DNA from: Dactylosporangium fulvum
Lineage (GTDB): Bacteria > Actinomycetota > Actinomycetes > Mycobacteriales > Micromonosporaceae
Reading direction: 5' to 3'
Assembly: GCF_025137375.1 (NCBI RefSeq)
Contig: NZ_CP073720.1
Span: 2,504,501 to 2,568,500 of the forward strand
Length of the DNA: 64,000 nucleotides
In this document: positions 1 to 7,872 of the stretch, in pieces
Layout: each line of letters begins with the position of its first letter
How positions within the stretch are numbered: the first letter of the stretch is position 1
Program-made: the position numbers and the translations under genes
Notes under the pieces: model-generated
What the model saw: the letters and a program-made list of their open reading frames with translations, nothing else
Databases searched by the model: none
Told to the model about the DNA's origin: nothing

Positions 1-65
1 CCATGCACGTCGTCGGCGCCCCCCACCATCCCCTGCCCCAGTCCTTGCCCGAGGAGCGCACATGA
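1..65 (+). CDS. C-terminal end of an unidentified protein (cut by window edge)
   Basis: An open frame enters from the left edge and stops with TGA at 63-65. The stop overlaps the ATG of the next gene in an ATGA arrangement, which is typical of translationally coupled genes and is the main reason to believe this frame is real. Only about 20 residues are visible, rich in His and Pro, and they carry no family signature. The product cannot be named, but it should be co-expressed with the downstream RidA protein. Confidence 0.5.
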   Translation, partial: MHVVGAPHHPLPQSLPEERT

Positions 66-457
66 GCAGCCCTGTCGTCGCACCGCTCGACCCACCGGGC
101 CTGCCGGAGCCGGCCGGCAACTACACCCACGGCACCAGCGTCACCGGTGCCACGCGGATCGTCTTCGTCAGCGGGCAGGTGGCGTGGGGCGACAGCGACG
201 GCAAGGTGCCGGAGGACTTCGACACGCAGTGCCGCCTCGTCTGGGACCACATCGCGGCGGTGCTGGCCGAGGGCGGCATGACCACGCGGAACCTTGCGAA
301 GGTCACCATCTATCTGGCTGACCGCCGGTACCGCGAGGCCAACGCCCGCATCCGGGCGGAGGTGCTGGGCGACCACCGGCCGGCGCTCACGATCATCATC
401 ACCGACATCTACTCCGAGGCGTGGCTGCTGGAGATCGAGGCGATCGCCGTCGCCTGA
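62..457 (+). CDS. RidA/YjgF-family enamine/imine deaminase-like protein
   Basis: 131 residues, the usual length for the Rid family. The fold signature is visible: an early V-x-V-S-G-Q-V-A segment (about residues 34-41), a central helix ending in G-G-M-x-x-x-N-L-A-K-V-T-I-Y-L (about 71-86), and a C-terminal L-E-I-E-A-I-A strand. RidA proteins hydrolyse reactive enamine/imine intermediates released by PLP enzymes, and act as small cytosolic trimers. The canonical substrate-binding Arg near the C-terminus (R in PxR before the TxxxV strand) is hard to place here (the text reads R-P-A-L-T), so a divergent Rid subgroup is possible. The start follows GAGGAG with good spacing and overlaps the upstream stop, so the two genes are probably one operon. 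Confidence 0.85.
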   Translation: MSSPVVAPLDPPGLPEPAGNYTHGTSVTGATRIVFVSGQVAWGDSDGKVPEDFDTQCRLVWDHIAAVLAEGGMTTRNLAKVTIYLADRRYREANARIRAEVLGDHRPALTIIITDIYSEAWLLEIEAIAVA

Positions 458-476
458 CGTCGCCGTCCGGTGGTAA

Positions 477-1730
477 TCAATCGACCTTGCGGCGCATCCG
501 GTATTCCAGCACGAGGAACGGCAGGCCGAAGAGGGCGAACGCGTGGTCGGCGCGCAGTTCGCCGTCCTCGACGTAGACGTCCAGCTCCTCCGTGAAACCG
601 TGCACCGCGAGGGTCGACAGGTCGCGGCTCTCCGCGTCGATGTAACTGAGGTAGTGGCCGGTCTGGCCGTCGCGGGCCCGGCTGGTCAGCCGCAGGCCGC
701 CGCCGGCGCGCTCGCGGGGCGCGAGGGTCGCGGTGAAGTTCGCCTGCGGCAGCGGAAACCCGACGCTGACGAAGCCGCGGCCCTCGTGCCGGTAGGTGGT
801 GTAGATGCCGACGTAGATCGGTTCCCCGGTGCGGGCGAAACTCCGTACCCACCCGCGCGTGGACACGGCGCCGTCGGGATCACTGATCGTGTCGATCCGG
901 CTGTGCACGCCGCGCAGCGCCTCACGCTGGTTCATCGGTACGTTCGCCTGGCCGAGGGGGCGGGCGACGAACGTGCGGTACAGCAGGTAGCCGGGGCGGA
1001 CCCAGGTCCGCCAGCGCGGCACGATGTCGAGCGTGAACCGGGTCGTGTGCTCGTAGAACTCCCGCACCAGCGGGTCGGTGGTCCCCGGGTCGAAGTCCGG
1101 GCCCGCGAGGGCGTCGAGGTCGGCGACGATGCCGACGTCGGGCGCGGCCTCGCGGTAGGTGCCGCCGGTGGCCTCGGCGAGGTCGCGCACGTATCCGGTG
1201 CCGACGTAGCGGGTCCGGGCCTCCAGCGGTACCACGAACGGCAGCTGAGCGGCGGGCACCCGGTCGGCCAGCAGCGACACCTGCGGGTCGCGGAACACCA
1301 GCTGGGAGACCGTCCGGAAGCCGGCGACGGCGGCCGCGGCCACCACCGCGGGCGGCTGCCCGCGCAGCGCGGTGCCGACCGCCGCGCCGACCACCGGTCC
1401 CAGCGCGACCTTCTGCGGGCGGACGCCCATCGCGCCGGCGACCGCGCCGGCCACGGTGCCGACGGCGAGCGGGCCGGCACCGGCCTTCCCGGCGGCCCAG
1501 CCGGCCGGTGCGGCGATGGCCGCGCTCGCGGCGATCCGCGACCACACCGCCGGGATCTCGTTCGGCCGCTGCAGAGCCCGTGCGGTGCCGTCGACGGCGG
1601 CCATCGCGACGGCCCCGGCGAGCGCGCCGATGGCGGCTCGCCGGGGCCCGCGGTGCGCGCTGAGCGCCGCTCCGGCGGCGGCGCCCATCAGCGCGGCGAA
1701 CCCGATCCCCTGCACCCGCTTCGCGTCCAT
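477..1730 (-). CDS. Conserved hypothetical protein with glycine/alanine-rich membrane half
   Basis: 417 residues from the ATG at 1730; an in-frame upstream GTG would add ten residues with no better ribosome site. The first ~150 residues are strongly hydrophobic and built from G/A-rich stretches (A-G-A-V-A-G-A, A-A-G-A-A) resembling glycine-zipper transmembrane helices. The second half (about 150-417) is soluble-looking and contains many aromatic/acidic strands and no catalytic motif I recognise. It could be a membrane-anchored protein with a cytosolic lipocalin- or steroid-oxidoreductase-like domain, but that is a guess. It is convergent with the RidA gene, with only 19 bp between stops. Confidence 0.7.
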   Translation of the reverse strand: MDAKRVQGIGFAALMGAAAGAALSAHRGPRRAAIGALAGAVAMAAVDGTARALQRPNEIPAVWSRIAASAAIAAPAGWAAGKAGAGPLAVGTVAGAVAGAMGVRPQKVALGPVVGAAVGTALRGQPPAVVAAAAVAGFRTVSQLVFRDPQVSLLADRVPAAQLPFVVPLEARTRYVGTGYVRDLAEATGGTYREAAPDVGIVADLDALAGPDFDPGTTDPLVREFYEHTTRFTLDIVPRWRTWVRPGYLLYRTFVARPLGQANVPMNQREALRGVHSRIDTISDPDGAVSTRGWVRSFARTGEPIYVGIYTTYRHEGRGFVSVGFPLPQANFTATLAPRERAGGGLRLTSRARDGQTGHYLSYIDAESRDLSTLAVHGFTEELDVYVEDGELRADHAFALFGLPFLVLEYRMRRKVD

Positions 1731-1844
1731 GCCGACGATTCTTCGCGACACCGACGCCAAGCCTCAGGCCGGGGCATGGGATCGGGGGTCTCAGACCGAA
1801 CGGGCCGGCTCAGGGCCGGCTCGCGGACCAGGGCTCATGGCGGA

Positions 1845-2090
1845 TCAGACCGGAGCCGGCACGATGGCCAGCAGCTGCGTCGGCGGTTCCAGCGCGTCGA
1901 CCAGTGTGTCGCCCTCCAGCCAGAGGCCGCCGGCCCGGCAGACCAGGGCGGCAGCCGCCTCCACGGGGCAGGGCAGCAGGGCGCCGCACGCGCCGCAGCG
2001 ACTGGGGTCGTCCGGGTCCCGCTCGAGGTGACGGGTCTGCAACTCAGCGGCGGTCTGCACCAGCACGCTGTCGGGATCGAGGTGCAACAT
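1845..2090 (-). CDS. Small cysteine-containing hypothetical protein
   Basis: 81 residues from the ATG at 2090; the frame extends upstream to 2156, but the shorter start gives the cleaner N-terminus. The middle carries C-G-A-C followed by two more cysteines (C-P and V-C-R about 7 and 16 residues later), a spacing compatible with a single zinc site. It is rich in Asp/Glu and Leu otherwise. No family is recognised. It lies downstream of, and on the same strand as, another small Cys protein (2161-2313). Confidence 0.5.
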   Translation of the reverse strand: MLHLDPDSVLVQTAAELQTRHLERDPDDPSRCGACGALLPCPVEAAAALVCRAGGLWLEGDTLVDALEPPTQLLAIVPAPV

Positions 2091-2160
2091 GGCGATGATC
2101 GTGCCGCCGCCGGGCGCCGCGCTTGAGGTACGAAACGGGTGAAACCGCAGGATCACCCGT

Positions 2161-2313
2161 TCACCGGCTCGGCTGCCCCGTTCCCGCGCACTGTCTCCCG
2201 CGCTGCGTCGCCCCGTCGGGCTGGTGGGGCGGCGTGGCCGAGCCGGCGTTGACGTAGACGCGGGCGCCGCACACCGGGCACCGGCTCATCGCTTCTGCTG
2301 CGGTCGCGGACAT
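2161..2313 (-). CDS. 50-residue CPxCG zinc-ribbon mini-protein
   Basis: The ATG at 2313 is preceded by a GGGGG ribosome site nine bases upstream. The N-terminal third has S-R-C-P-V-C-G-A-R-V-Y-V, half of a zinc ribbon. A second cysteine pair is not present (one Cys near residue 42), so metal binding would need a dimer or partner. Proteins of this CPxCG class are common, short and mostly uncharacterised. The gene begins just beyond the terminator that ends the LPMO-DUF305 unit, so it probably has its own promoter in the 2314-2335 interval or relies on read-through. Confidence 0.5.
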   Translation of the reverse strand: MSATAAEAMSRCPVCGARVYVNAGSATPPHQPDGATQRGRQCAGTGQPSR

Positions 2314-2331
2314 CGGACGTACCCCCAACGG

Positions 2332-2369
2332 AAAAGGCCGGACAAGGAGGTAATGCCCCTTGTCCGGCC
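2332..2369 (-). terminator. Rho-independent terminator of the LPMO-DUF305 unit
   Basis: A perfect 12-bp stem (2336-2347 with 2358-2369, arm ggccggacaagg) and 10-nt loop, followed on the minus strand by TTTT. It lies 12 bp past the DUF305 stop. Confidence 0.85.
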
Positions 2370-2381
2370 GTCCCGAACATG

Positions 2382-3002
2382 TCATCCGCTGACGAGGGCC
2401 AGCATCTGCTTGATCTGCTGCGTGCGGGACAGCTCGATCCGCCCGGCGAACTGCTTGACGGTCTCGTTGCGGCCGTTGCGGGCCTGCTGCTGCGCCATCT
2501 CGACGGCGTTGTGCTGGTGCGCGATGAGCAGGTTGAGGAACTTCGTCTCGAAGTCCGCGCCGGTCGCCTCCCGCAGCGCCGTGATCTCCTCCGGACCGGT
2601 CGCCGGCTTGCCGCCGTGCGCCGCGTGGATGCCCGGGTCGGCGACGTCGGTCACCGGCACGTTCCACGACGAAAGCCAGCGGCGCATCGTCTCGACCTCC
2701 TCGGCCTCGGTCACGTCGATCGCGCCGGCCAGGTTGACGACGTCCTCGCGGATCCCCTTCTCCCGGCCCAGCTTCAGCATCTCGCGGCCCTGCTGCTGGT
2801 GGCTGATCATCATCTGGAGGAACAGGGTGTCGTAGTCGTTGCGCGGGCCGTCCGCGGCGACCGCGTTGGCCGGTGCGACGGCCGCCGTGGCCGGCGGCCG
2901 CTTCGCGTCCGGCGCGCCGTCCGGGTCCGCGGCCTGACCGCAGCCGGACAGCAGCGCCGCGGTCACCAGTGCCGCGGTCACCAGCGTGGCGAGGCGTCTC
3001 AT
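2382..3002 (-). CDS. DUF305 lipoprotein, candidate extracytoplasmic copper-binding protein
   Basis: 206 residues. The N-terminus is a lipoprotein signal with lipobox L-L-S-G-C (Cys21), so the mature protein is tethered outside the membrane. Two ferritin-like DUF305 repeats follow, each with a His/Met signature: M-M-I-S-H-Q-Q-Q-G-R-E-M (about residues 63-74) and L-I-A-H-Q-H-N-A-V-E-M-A in the second half. DUF305 proteins such as cyanobacterial CopM bind copper (family knowledge). The ATG overlaps the stop of the upstream LPMO gene (ATGA, 2999-3002), so translation is coupled. Because LPMOs are copper enzymes, the simplest inference is a copper delivery or protection role for the LPMO. A strong terminator follows. 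Confidence 0.88.
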   Translation of the reverse strand: MRRLATLVTAALVTAALLSGCGQAADPDGAPDAKRPPATAAVAPANAVAADGPRNDYDTLFLQMMISHQQQGREMLKLGREKGIREDVVNLAGAIDVTEAEEVETMRRWLSSWNVPVTDVADPGIHAAHGGKPATGPEEITALREATGADFETKFLNLLIAHQHNAVEMAQQQARNGRNETVKQFAGRIELSRTQQIKQMLALVSG

Positions 3003-3796
3003 ACCGGCAGCCACAGCGCCAGCGTGTAGATGGGCTCCCAGGTGTAGATCGACGTGTGCGCCTGGCGGCACTGGTACCGGCGGCCGTCGTACGTCACGAC
3101 GTCGCCGACCCGGTACGTGGTGCCGGCCGCCCACGCCGCACCGCTCTGCACCGGCGGCTTGCTGCTCGCCGGTGGCTTGGTCGTCGCGCTCCGCGACGGC
3201 GCCGGGGTGGTCGGGGCCTTCGTCGGCGACGGGTTCCGCGTCGGCGGGGCGGTCTTCGTCGGCGTCGGGTTCGCACCGCCGCCCGAGCCGCCGATCTGCA
3301 CGTCGACGCAGTTGTAGAACGCGTTCGCGGTGTCCGCGATGTTCCACACCGCCAGGATCTTCTGCCGGCCCGCGTATCCGGCCAGGCTGACCTGGTGCGA
3401 CACGGTCGCGTTCGGCTGCCGGCCGCCGTCGTTGAACTGCGCGATCCGGGTGTTGCCGATGTAGTACTCCCACGTGCTCGTCGCGTGCCGCGCGGTGAGC
3501 ACCCAGTTGAACGTCACCGACGTGCCGACCGGCGTCGCCGGCCAGTTGCGGCTGTCGTCATCGAGCACCGCGAACTGCGACAGCCCGGCGTTGCAGCTTT
3601 TCAGCCCTTTCGGCCCTTCGACGCTCTGCGGCTCGTACCGAATGGGCCCGCAATCGGCCACCACGCCCCGTGCGCACAACGCTTGCCGGCTCGGCGGTGA
3701 GGACACGTAACCGTGCGCCGACGCCGGGTCGGCAAACCACAGGCTGCCGGCCACCGCAGCCACGGCGACCAGCGGATATACAACCGTTCTCCGCAT
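2999..3796 (-). CDS. AA10 lytic polysaccharide monooxygenase with C-terminal CBM5/12-type module
   Basis: 265 residues. A Sec signal peptide ends A-S-A before His28, which becomes the N-terminal copper-ligating His of the histidine brace; the second ligand is His104 in T-A-R-H-A-T. The AA10 core runs to about residue 170 and ends N-A-F-Y-N-C-V-D-V, with the aromatic residue near the copper. A Pro/Thr-rich linker (about 175-218) leads to a ~45-residue chitin/cellulose-binding module starting A-A-W-A-A-G-T-T-Y and containing R-V-G-D-V-V-T-Y-D-G-R-R-Y-Q-C, typical of CBM5/12. It oxidatively cleaves crystalline chitin or cellulose outside the cell. A TACGTT hexamer lies 6 nt before the ATG, so the mRNA may be leaderless. 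It is coupled to the DUF305 gene downstream. Confidence 0.95.
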   Translation of the reverse strand: MRRTVVYPLVAVAAVAGSLWFADPASAHGYVSSPPSRQALCARGVVADCGPIRYEPQSVEGPKGLKSCNAGLSQFAVLDDDSRNWPATPVGTSVTFNWVLTARHATSTWEYYIGNTRIAQFNDGGRQPNATVSHQVSLAGYAGRQKILAVWNIADTANAFYNCVDVQIGGSGGGANPTPTKTAPPTRNPSPTKAPTTPAPSRSATTKPPASSKPPVQSGAAWAAGTTYRVGDVVTYDGRRYQCRQAHTSIYTWEPIYTLALWLPV

Positions 3797-3875
3797 TGTC
3801 GAAACGTATCGGAACGGCGCTTAACGAGCCCTTCTGCGATTTGCAAATCTCGCCTAAAGCGGGTTTATGCCGTTG

Positions 3876-5183
3876 TTAAGCAGCACCCGATTTCGCCAGT
3901 TCGGGAGATGCCGTGTCCAGCGGTACGTTCGGGGAGCGGACGAGGCCGATCTCGACGGCCGGGTGGCCCGCGACGGCGTCAAGCACCCAGTCCGCGACGA
4001 CCCGCGCGCGGTTGCCGGGCAGCGACATCAGGTGGTAGCCGCGGGTGACGACCTTCGCCGGCCGGCCCGCGAGCGGCACGTGCAGCGGGTTCGCGGCCGC
4101 GTCCCGGCCGCCGAGGTCGACGAGGAAGCCGAGGTCCCGGTGCTTGTACCGGCGGGGCCGGCCGACGCCGAACGTCGCGGCGACGTTACGCGCCGCCAGT
4201 TCGCCCTGCCGGACCGCGTGCTGGGCCGTCATCGGCGTCAACTCGCCCGGCCGGGTCAGGTCCGGCACGGCCGCGGCGTCGCCCGCCGCGAACGCGTCCG
4301 GGTGCCCGGGCACCTGGAGGTACTCGTCGACACAGAGCCGGCCGTGCTCGGTCCGCAGACCCAGGTCGGAGATGAGCGGGTCGGGCCGCACCCCGACGCA
4401 CCACACCAGCGTGTGGGTGGGCACGACCCGGCCGTTGCTGAGCCGGACCCGGTTGTGCATGGCCTCCTCGACGGTGCAGCCAGGAAGCACCTCGACCCCG
4501 CGCTCGCGCAGCACCCGGTCGGCGGTCCGGGACAGCCGCAGCGACAGCTCGGGCAGCACCCGCGGCGCGGTGTCCAGCAGCAGCCAGCGGGCCCGTTCGC
4601 CGGCGAGGGCCGGCTGGTGGCCGAGCAGCTCGCGGGTGGCCAGCTCGCAGTGTGCCGTGACCTCCGTACCGGTGTAGCCCGCCCCGACGACCACGAACGT
4701 CAGTCGCGCCGCCCGCTCCGCCGGGTCGGTCTCCTCCGCGGCCAACTCCACCTGCCGGACGAGGTGGTCGCGCAGGTACAGCGCCTCCGGCAGGCCGCGG
4801 AAGCCGTGCGCGTGCTCGGCGACGCCGGGGATCGGCAGCAGCTTGTTGACGCTGCCGGCGGTGAGGATGATCCGGTCGTACGAGACCTCGCGCCCCTCGT
4901 CCTCCGGATTCCGGTAGTGCACCACCCGGCGGTGGAGGTCGATGTGATCCGCCTCGCCGAGCAGGAGCCTGGCCCCGGGCAGTGTGGCCGGCAACGACAC
5001 CGTCACCCGGCGCGGCTCCAGGATGCCGGCCGCCACCTCGGGCAGCAGCGGCAGGTACAGGAAGTAGTCGTTGGGGTTGAGCACCACGATCTCGGCGTGG
5101 CCGCGGGACATCTTCAGCAGCCGGCGCGCCGCGTGATACCCGCCGAAGCCGGCGCCGACGATCAGGATGCGAGGTCTCTGCAT
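3876..5183 (-). CDS. Type II NADH dehydrogenase-like FAD oxidoreductase
   Basis: 435 residues. Two dinucleotide-binding motifs are present: G-A-G-F-G-G-Y-H-A-A near residue 11 for FAD and V-V-G-A-G-Y-T-G-T-E-V near 170 for NADH, plus the FAD-closing A-F-A-A-G-D-A-A-A-V motif. The Y-F-L-Y-L-P-L-L-P-E-V-A-A-G segment after strand two is typical of NDH-2. It would pass electrons from NADH to quinone without proton pumping; the C-terminus lacks an obvious amphipathic anchor, so a soluble oxidoreductase of the same family is possible. It is divergent from the MFS gene with 45 bp between starts. Confidence 0.85.
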   Translation of the reverse strand: MQRPRILIVGAGFGGYHAARRLLKMSRGHAEIVVLNPNDYFLYLPLLPEVAAGILEPRRVTVSLPATLPGARLLLGEADHIDLHRRVVHYRNPEDEGREVSYDRIILTAGSVNKLLPIPGVAEHAHGFRGLPEALYLRDHLVRQVELAAEETDPAERAARLTFVVVGAGYTGTEVTAHCELATRELLGHQPALAGERARWLLLDTAPRVLPELSLRLSRTADRVLRERGVEVLPGCTVEEAMHNRVRLSNGRVVPTHTLVWCVGVRPDPLISDLGLRTEHGRLCVDEYLQVPGHPDAFAAGDAAAVPDLTRPGELTPMTAQHAVRQGELAARNVAATFGVGRPRRYKHRDLGFLVDLGGRDAAANPLHVPLAGRPAKVVTRGYHLMSLPGNRARVVADWVLDAVAGHPAVEIGLVRSPNVPLDTASPELAKSGAA

Positions 5184-5228
5184 GGTCAGACCCGTACCCG
5201 GAGCACAGGCGCTCAAGCCGTACCCCGG

Positions 5229-6434
5229 ATGATCGCTTCCATGGCCCCCACCAGTCCGCTGCTCTCGGTGCTGCGAGCAGCCCAGGTCGCCCGCGTGCTC
5301 GCCGCCAGCACGATCGGGCGCATCCCGCTCGGCGCCGCGCCGGTCGCTCTCCTGCTGTACGCCCGGGAATCCCTGTCGATCGCCGCCGCCGGCCTTCTCG
5401 TCGGCGTCTACACCGCGGGCCTGGCGATCGGGGGACCGGTGCTCGCCCGGGTCGCGGACCGGTTCCGGCAGCCGCCCGTCATGCTGCTCGGCGCCGCCGT
5501 CTCCACCGCCGGGTTCGTGATCCTGGCGCAGGGCGTGCCGCTGTGGGGCGCGCTGATCGCCGTACTGCTGGCAGGGCTCGGGGCACCGCCGTTCGAGGCG
5601 GGCCTGCGGGTGCTGTGGCGCAACCTGCTCGACGAGGAGCGCGTGCCGACCGCATACACGCTCGACATCGCCGTGCAGGAGCTCATCTTCATCTTCGGCC
5701 CGCTCATCGCCGGCGCCGCGGTCGGTCTCGGCGGCGGCGTCACCGGCATCTACGTGACCGCGGGCCTGCAACTGCTGGGGACGCTGTGGTTCGTGAGCAC
5801 CCCGGCGGTCCGCCGATGGCGCGGCGAGCACGCCGAACGACACTGGGCGGGCGCGCTCCGCTCGGGCCAGCTCCGGCTGCTGCTGGTCGCGGTCATCCTG
5901 GTGGGCGCCGGCGTCGGCAGCCTCCCGGTCGCCGTCATCGACTACGCCGAGTGGGCCGGCAACCGCTCCTGGTCGAGCTGGATTCTGGCCGCACAGGCCG
6001 GCGGCGCGTTCGCGGGCGGCCTCGCGAACATCCGATTCAAGGTCGACGGCCGCCGGCTACCGTTGCTGGCGGCGTTGCTCGGGCTAGGGTACATTCCGCT
6101 GCTGCTGACGCCTTCGTCACCGGTACTGATGATGCTGCTGGCGATCCTGTGCGGCTTCTGCCTGCCGCCGTTCCTGGCGGCGACGTTCATGACGGTGGAC
6201 CGTATCGCCCCGGCGGGCACGGCGGCGGAGGCGTTCGCCTGGGTGGCGACGGCGTTCTCGGTGGGCGCCGCGGCGGGTGCGGCCGTGGACGGCGTGATCC
6301 TGGACGCGACGTCGGCCGTCCGAGCCGGTTTTATCCTCTCCCCGGTGGTGATCCTGCTCGCGGTACCGTGGGTTCGCCCGGTGGCCCGCCGCGTGGCACA
6401 CGTGACCGACGGCACGGACATCCCGGCGCCCTGA
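5229..6434 (+). CDS. Major facilitator superfamily transporter
   Basis: 401 residues with about twelve hydrophobic segments in two halves separated by a charged loop (around residues 190-210, R-R-W-R-G-E-H-A-E-R). The G-x-L-A-D/R-V-A-D-R-F-R-Q motif-A equivalent is seen as V-L-A-R-V-A-D-R-F-R-Q after helix two. The substrate is unknown; the closest general type is a drug/sugar-acid exporter-like MFS. A second ATG at 5241 is equally possible as the start. It is divergent from the flavoprotein gene and may share its control region. Confidence 0.88.
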   Translation: MIASMAPTSPLLSVLRAAQVARVLAASTIGRIPLGAAPVALLLYARESLSIAAAGLLVGVYTAGLAIGGPVLARVADRFRQPPVMLLGAAVSTAGFVILAQGVPLWGALIAVLLAGLGAPPFEAGLRVLWRNLLDEERVPTAYTLDIAVQELIFIFGPLIAGAAVGLGGGVTGIYVTAGLQLLGTLWFVSTPAVRRWRGEHAERHWAGALRSGQLRLLLVAVILVGAGVGSLPVAVIDYAEWAGNRSWSSWILAAQAGGAFAGGLANIRFKVDGRRLPLLAALLGLGYIPLLLTPSSPVLMMLLAILCGFCLPPFLAATFMTVDRIAPAGTAAEAFAWVATAFSVGAAAGAAVDGVILDATSAVRAGFILSPVVILLAVPWVRPVARRVAHVTDGTDIPAP

Positions 6435-6649
6435 CCCGGCCGCTGTCCCGTCGTCGGAACTGGATCGACCCTGAGCCGCGGAGGTGGAAGGGCGTATCGA
6501 GGTTCCACGCCGCTTGGGTTGGTTCGCTCGGGTTGGTTCGCTCGGCTGGTTCGCTCGGGCTGGCCGGTTTGGGTTGGTCGGTCGTCGTTCGGTCATTCCC
6601 AGCCAGGTCGGGCGGCGTCGCGTCGTCGCTTGCGTGATCGTCGTTAGGT

Positions 6650-6767
6650 CGCGATCTTGCCTGGCGAATTTCGGACGTGTGCATGATCCCGAAGACTTTG
6701 TGCTGCCTGGGGTACCACAAGTCTCCGGGATCATGGAGAAGTCCGAAAACCGCCAGGCAAGATCGCG
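6650..6767. repeat. 118-bp near-complete palindrome (MITE/REP-like element)
   Basis: Outer arms 6650-6666 and 6751-6767 are a perfect 17-bp inverted repeat. The next layers pair in register: tttcgga with tccgaaa, catgatcccg (6682-6691) with cgggatcatg (6726-6735), then agactt.gtg with cacaagtct. This leaves a loop of about 12 nt around 6703-6715. No coding frame is plausible. It could be an excised or non-autonomous element, or a long structured RNA/cruciform. Copies elsewhere in the genome would decide which. Confidence 0.8.
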
Positions 6768-6866
6768 GTTCGATCCTGAGTCGCGACGGTTTCCGGCGCG
6801 GGCAGCCACCGAGTGAGCGCCGCCGCCCGCCCGCGACGGCGCCGAGCGGGAGTGGCTGCCGACCCG

Positions 6867-7385
6867 CGACGGTTCCCTGCGGCGGTGCCGGGTGGGAGTG
6901 GCTGCGGGTCTGTGGTGGTTTCCTGGTGGCGGTGCCGAGTGGGAGTCGGCGCCCGCCCGCGGTGGTTTCCTTGTGGCGTTGCCTGGTCGGAGCGGGCGCC
7001 CGCCCCGCTGCGACTTTTCCTGATAGCGGTGCCGGGTGGGAGCGGGCGCCCGCCTGCGGTGGTTTCCCTGCGACGGTGCCGAGTGAGAGCCGGTGCCCGC
7101 CTGCGGTGGTTTCCTTGTGGTGGTGCCGGGTGGGAGCCGGTGCCTGCCCGCGGTGGTTTCCTTGTGGTGGTGCTGGGTGGGAGCCGGTGCCTGCCCGCGG
7201 TCGGTTCCTGGTGGCGGTGCTGGGTGGGAGCCGGTGCCTGCCCGCGGTGGATTCCTTGTGGCGGTGCCGGTTCGGAGCGGGCGCCAGCCTGCGGTGGTTT
7301 CCTGGTGGCGGTGCCGGGTGGGAGCCGCCGCCAGCCTGCGGTGGTTTCCCGTGGTGGTGCCGGGTGGGAGTGGCCGCTGACCCGC
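6867..7385. repeat. 47-bp minisatellite, 11 contiguous units
   Basis: Unit starts fall at 6867, 6914, 6961, 7011, 7058, 7105, 7152, 7199, 7246, 7293 and 7340, so the period is 47 bp with one 50-bp unit. Each begins with a ggtggtttcc-like box and ends with a gcccgc-like box. Units differ at several positions. There are no unique spacers, so it is not a CRISPR. Since 47 is not a multiple of 3, all frames through it are repeat artefacts. A more decayed unit or two precede it (from about 6783). Confidence 0.9.
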
Positions 7386-7610
7386 GGCGGGTGCGGTGTC
7401 GCCCGCAGCGGCCAACCGTGGGGGCGGCGTTGGCGAGCCGGCGCAGTGCGCGGCGGTGAACGCCGGACGGCGGCCGTAGGGCACGCCGCAGCCCGGCTGC
7501 AGGTGGAGTTCACGAACTGTCTGAGCGGCTTGCCGTGGCTGGCTGGCCTGCTGCCACGGCGCCGTGGGCTGGGTGCTGCCCTGGCAAGGTGCTTCCCCGG
7601 CAGGTGCCGT

Positions 7611-7644
7611 CGCGGGTGGCACCCGGCGACGGGGGCCACCCGCG
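7611..7644. other. Inverted repeat, 10-bp arms
   Basis: cgcgggtggc (7611-7620) pairs with gccacccgcg (7635-7644) across a 14-nt loop in the gene-free stretch. It could be a terminator-like or regulatory hairpin; no T-run follows. Otherwise 6435-7872 holds only the palindrome, the minisatellite and short G/T-rich repeats near 6510-6590. Confidence 0.45.
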
Positions 7645-7872
7645 TTGACGGTGCCTGGGAACGAGGTGTGGTCGGGGGCCTCGTTCGGACGGATTTCGCC
7701 GCGGTGCGAACGGATATGCCAGAAATGCCGGACAAATCCGATTTACTGACTATCGTCGAGAACGGCGCGGCCCATCGGTAGTGCAACGGGGGACGGTGGT
7801 CGCCGCGAGCAGCGGGTCCGGGTGGCAACAGTGCCACACGGGCCCGTTCTGTTCTTCGCGTACAGTTCCGGG

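Noticed and set aside
6867..7385. CRISPR array
   Set aside because: Units are contiguous and drift along their whole length; there are no constant repeats separated by unique spacers and no cas genes.
6484..7781. Several apparent proteins of 95-500 codons across the minisatellite on both strands
   Set aside because: They are the 47-bp repeat read in all frames (47 is not divisible by 3), giving W-W-R-G-A-G type low-complexity peptides with no start signals.
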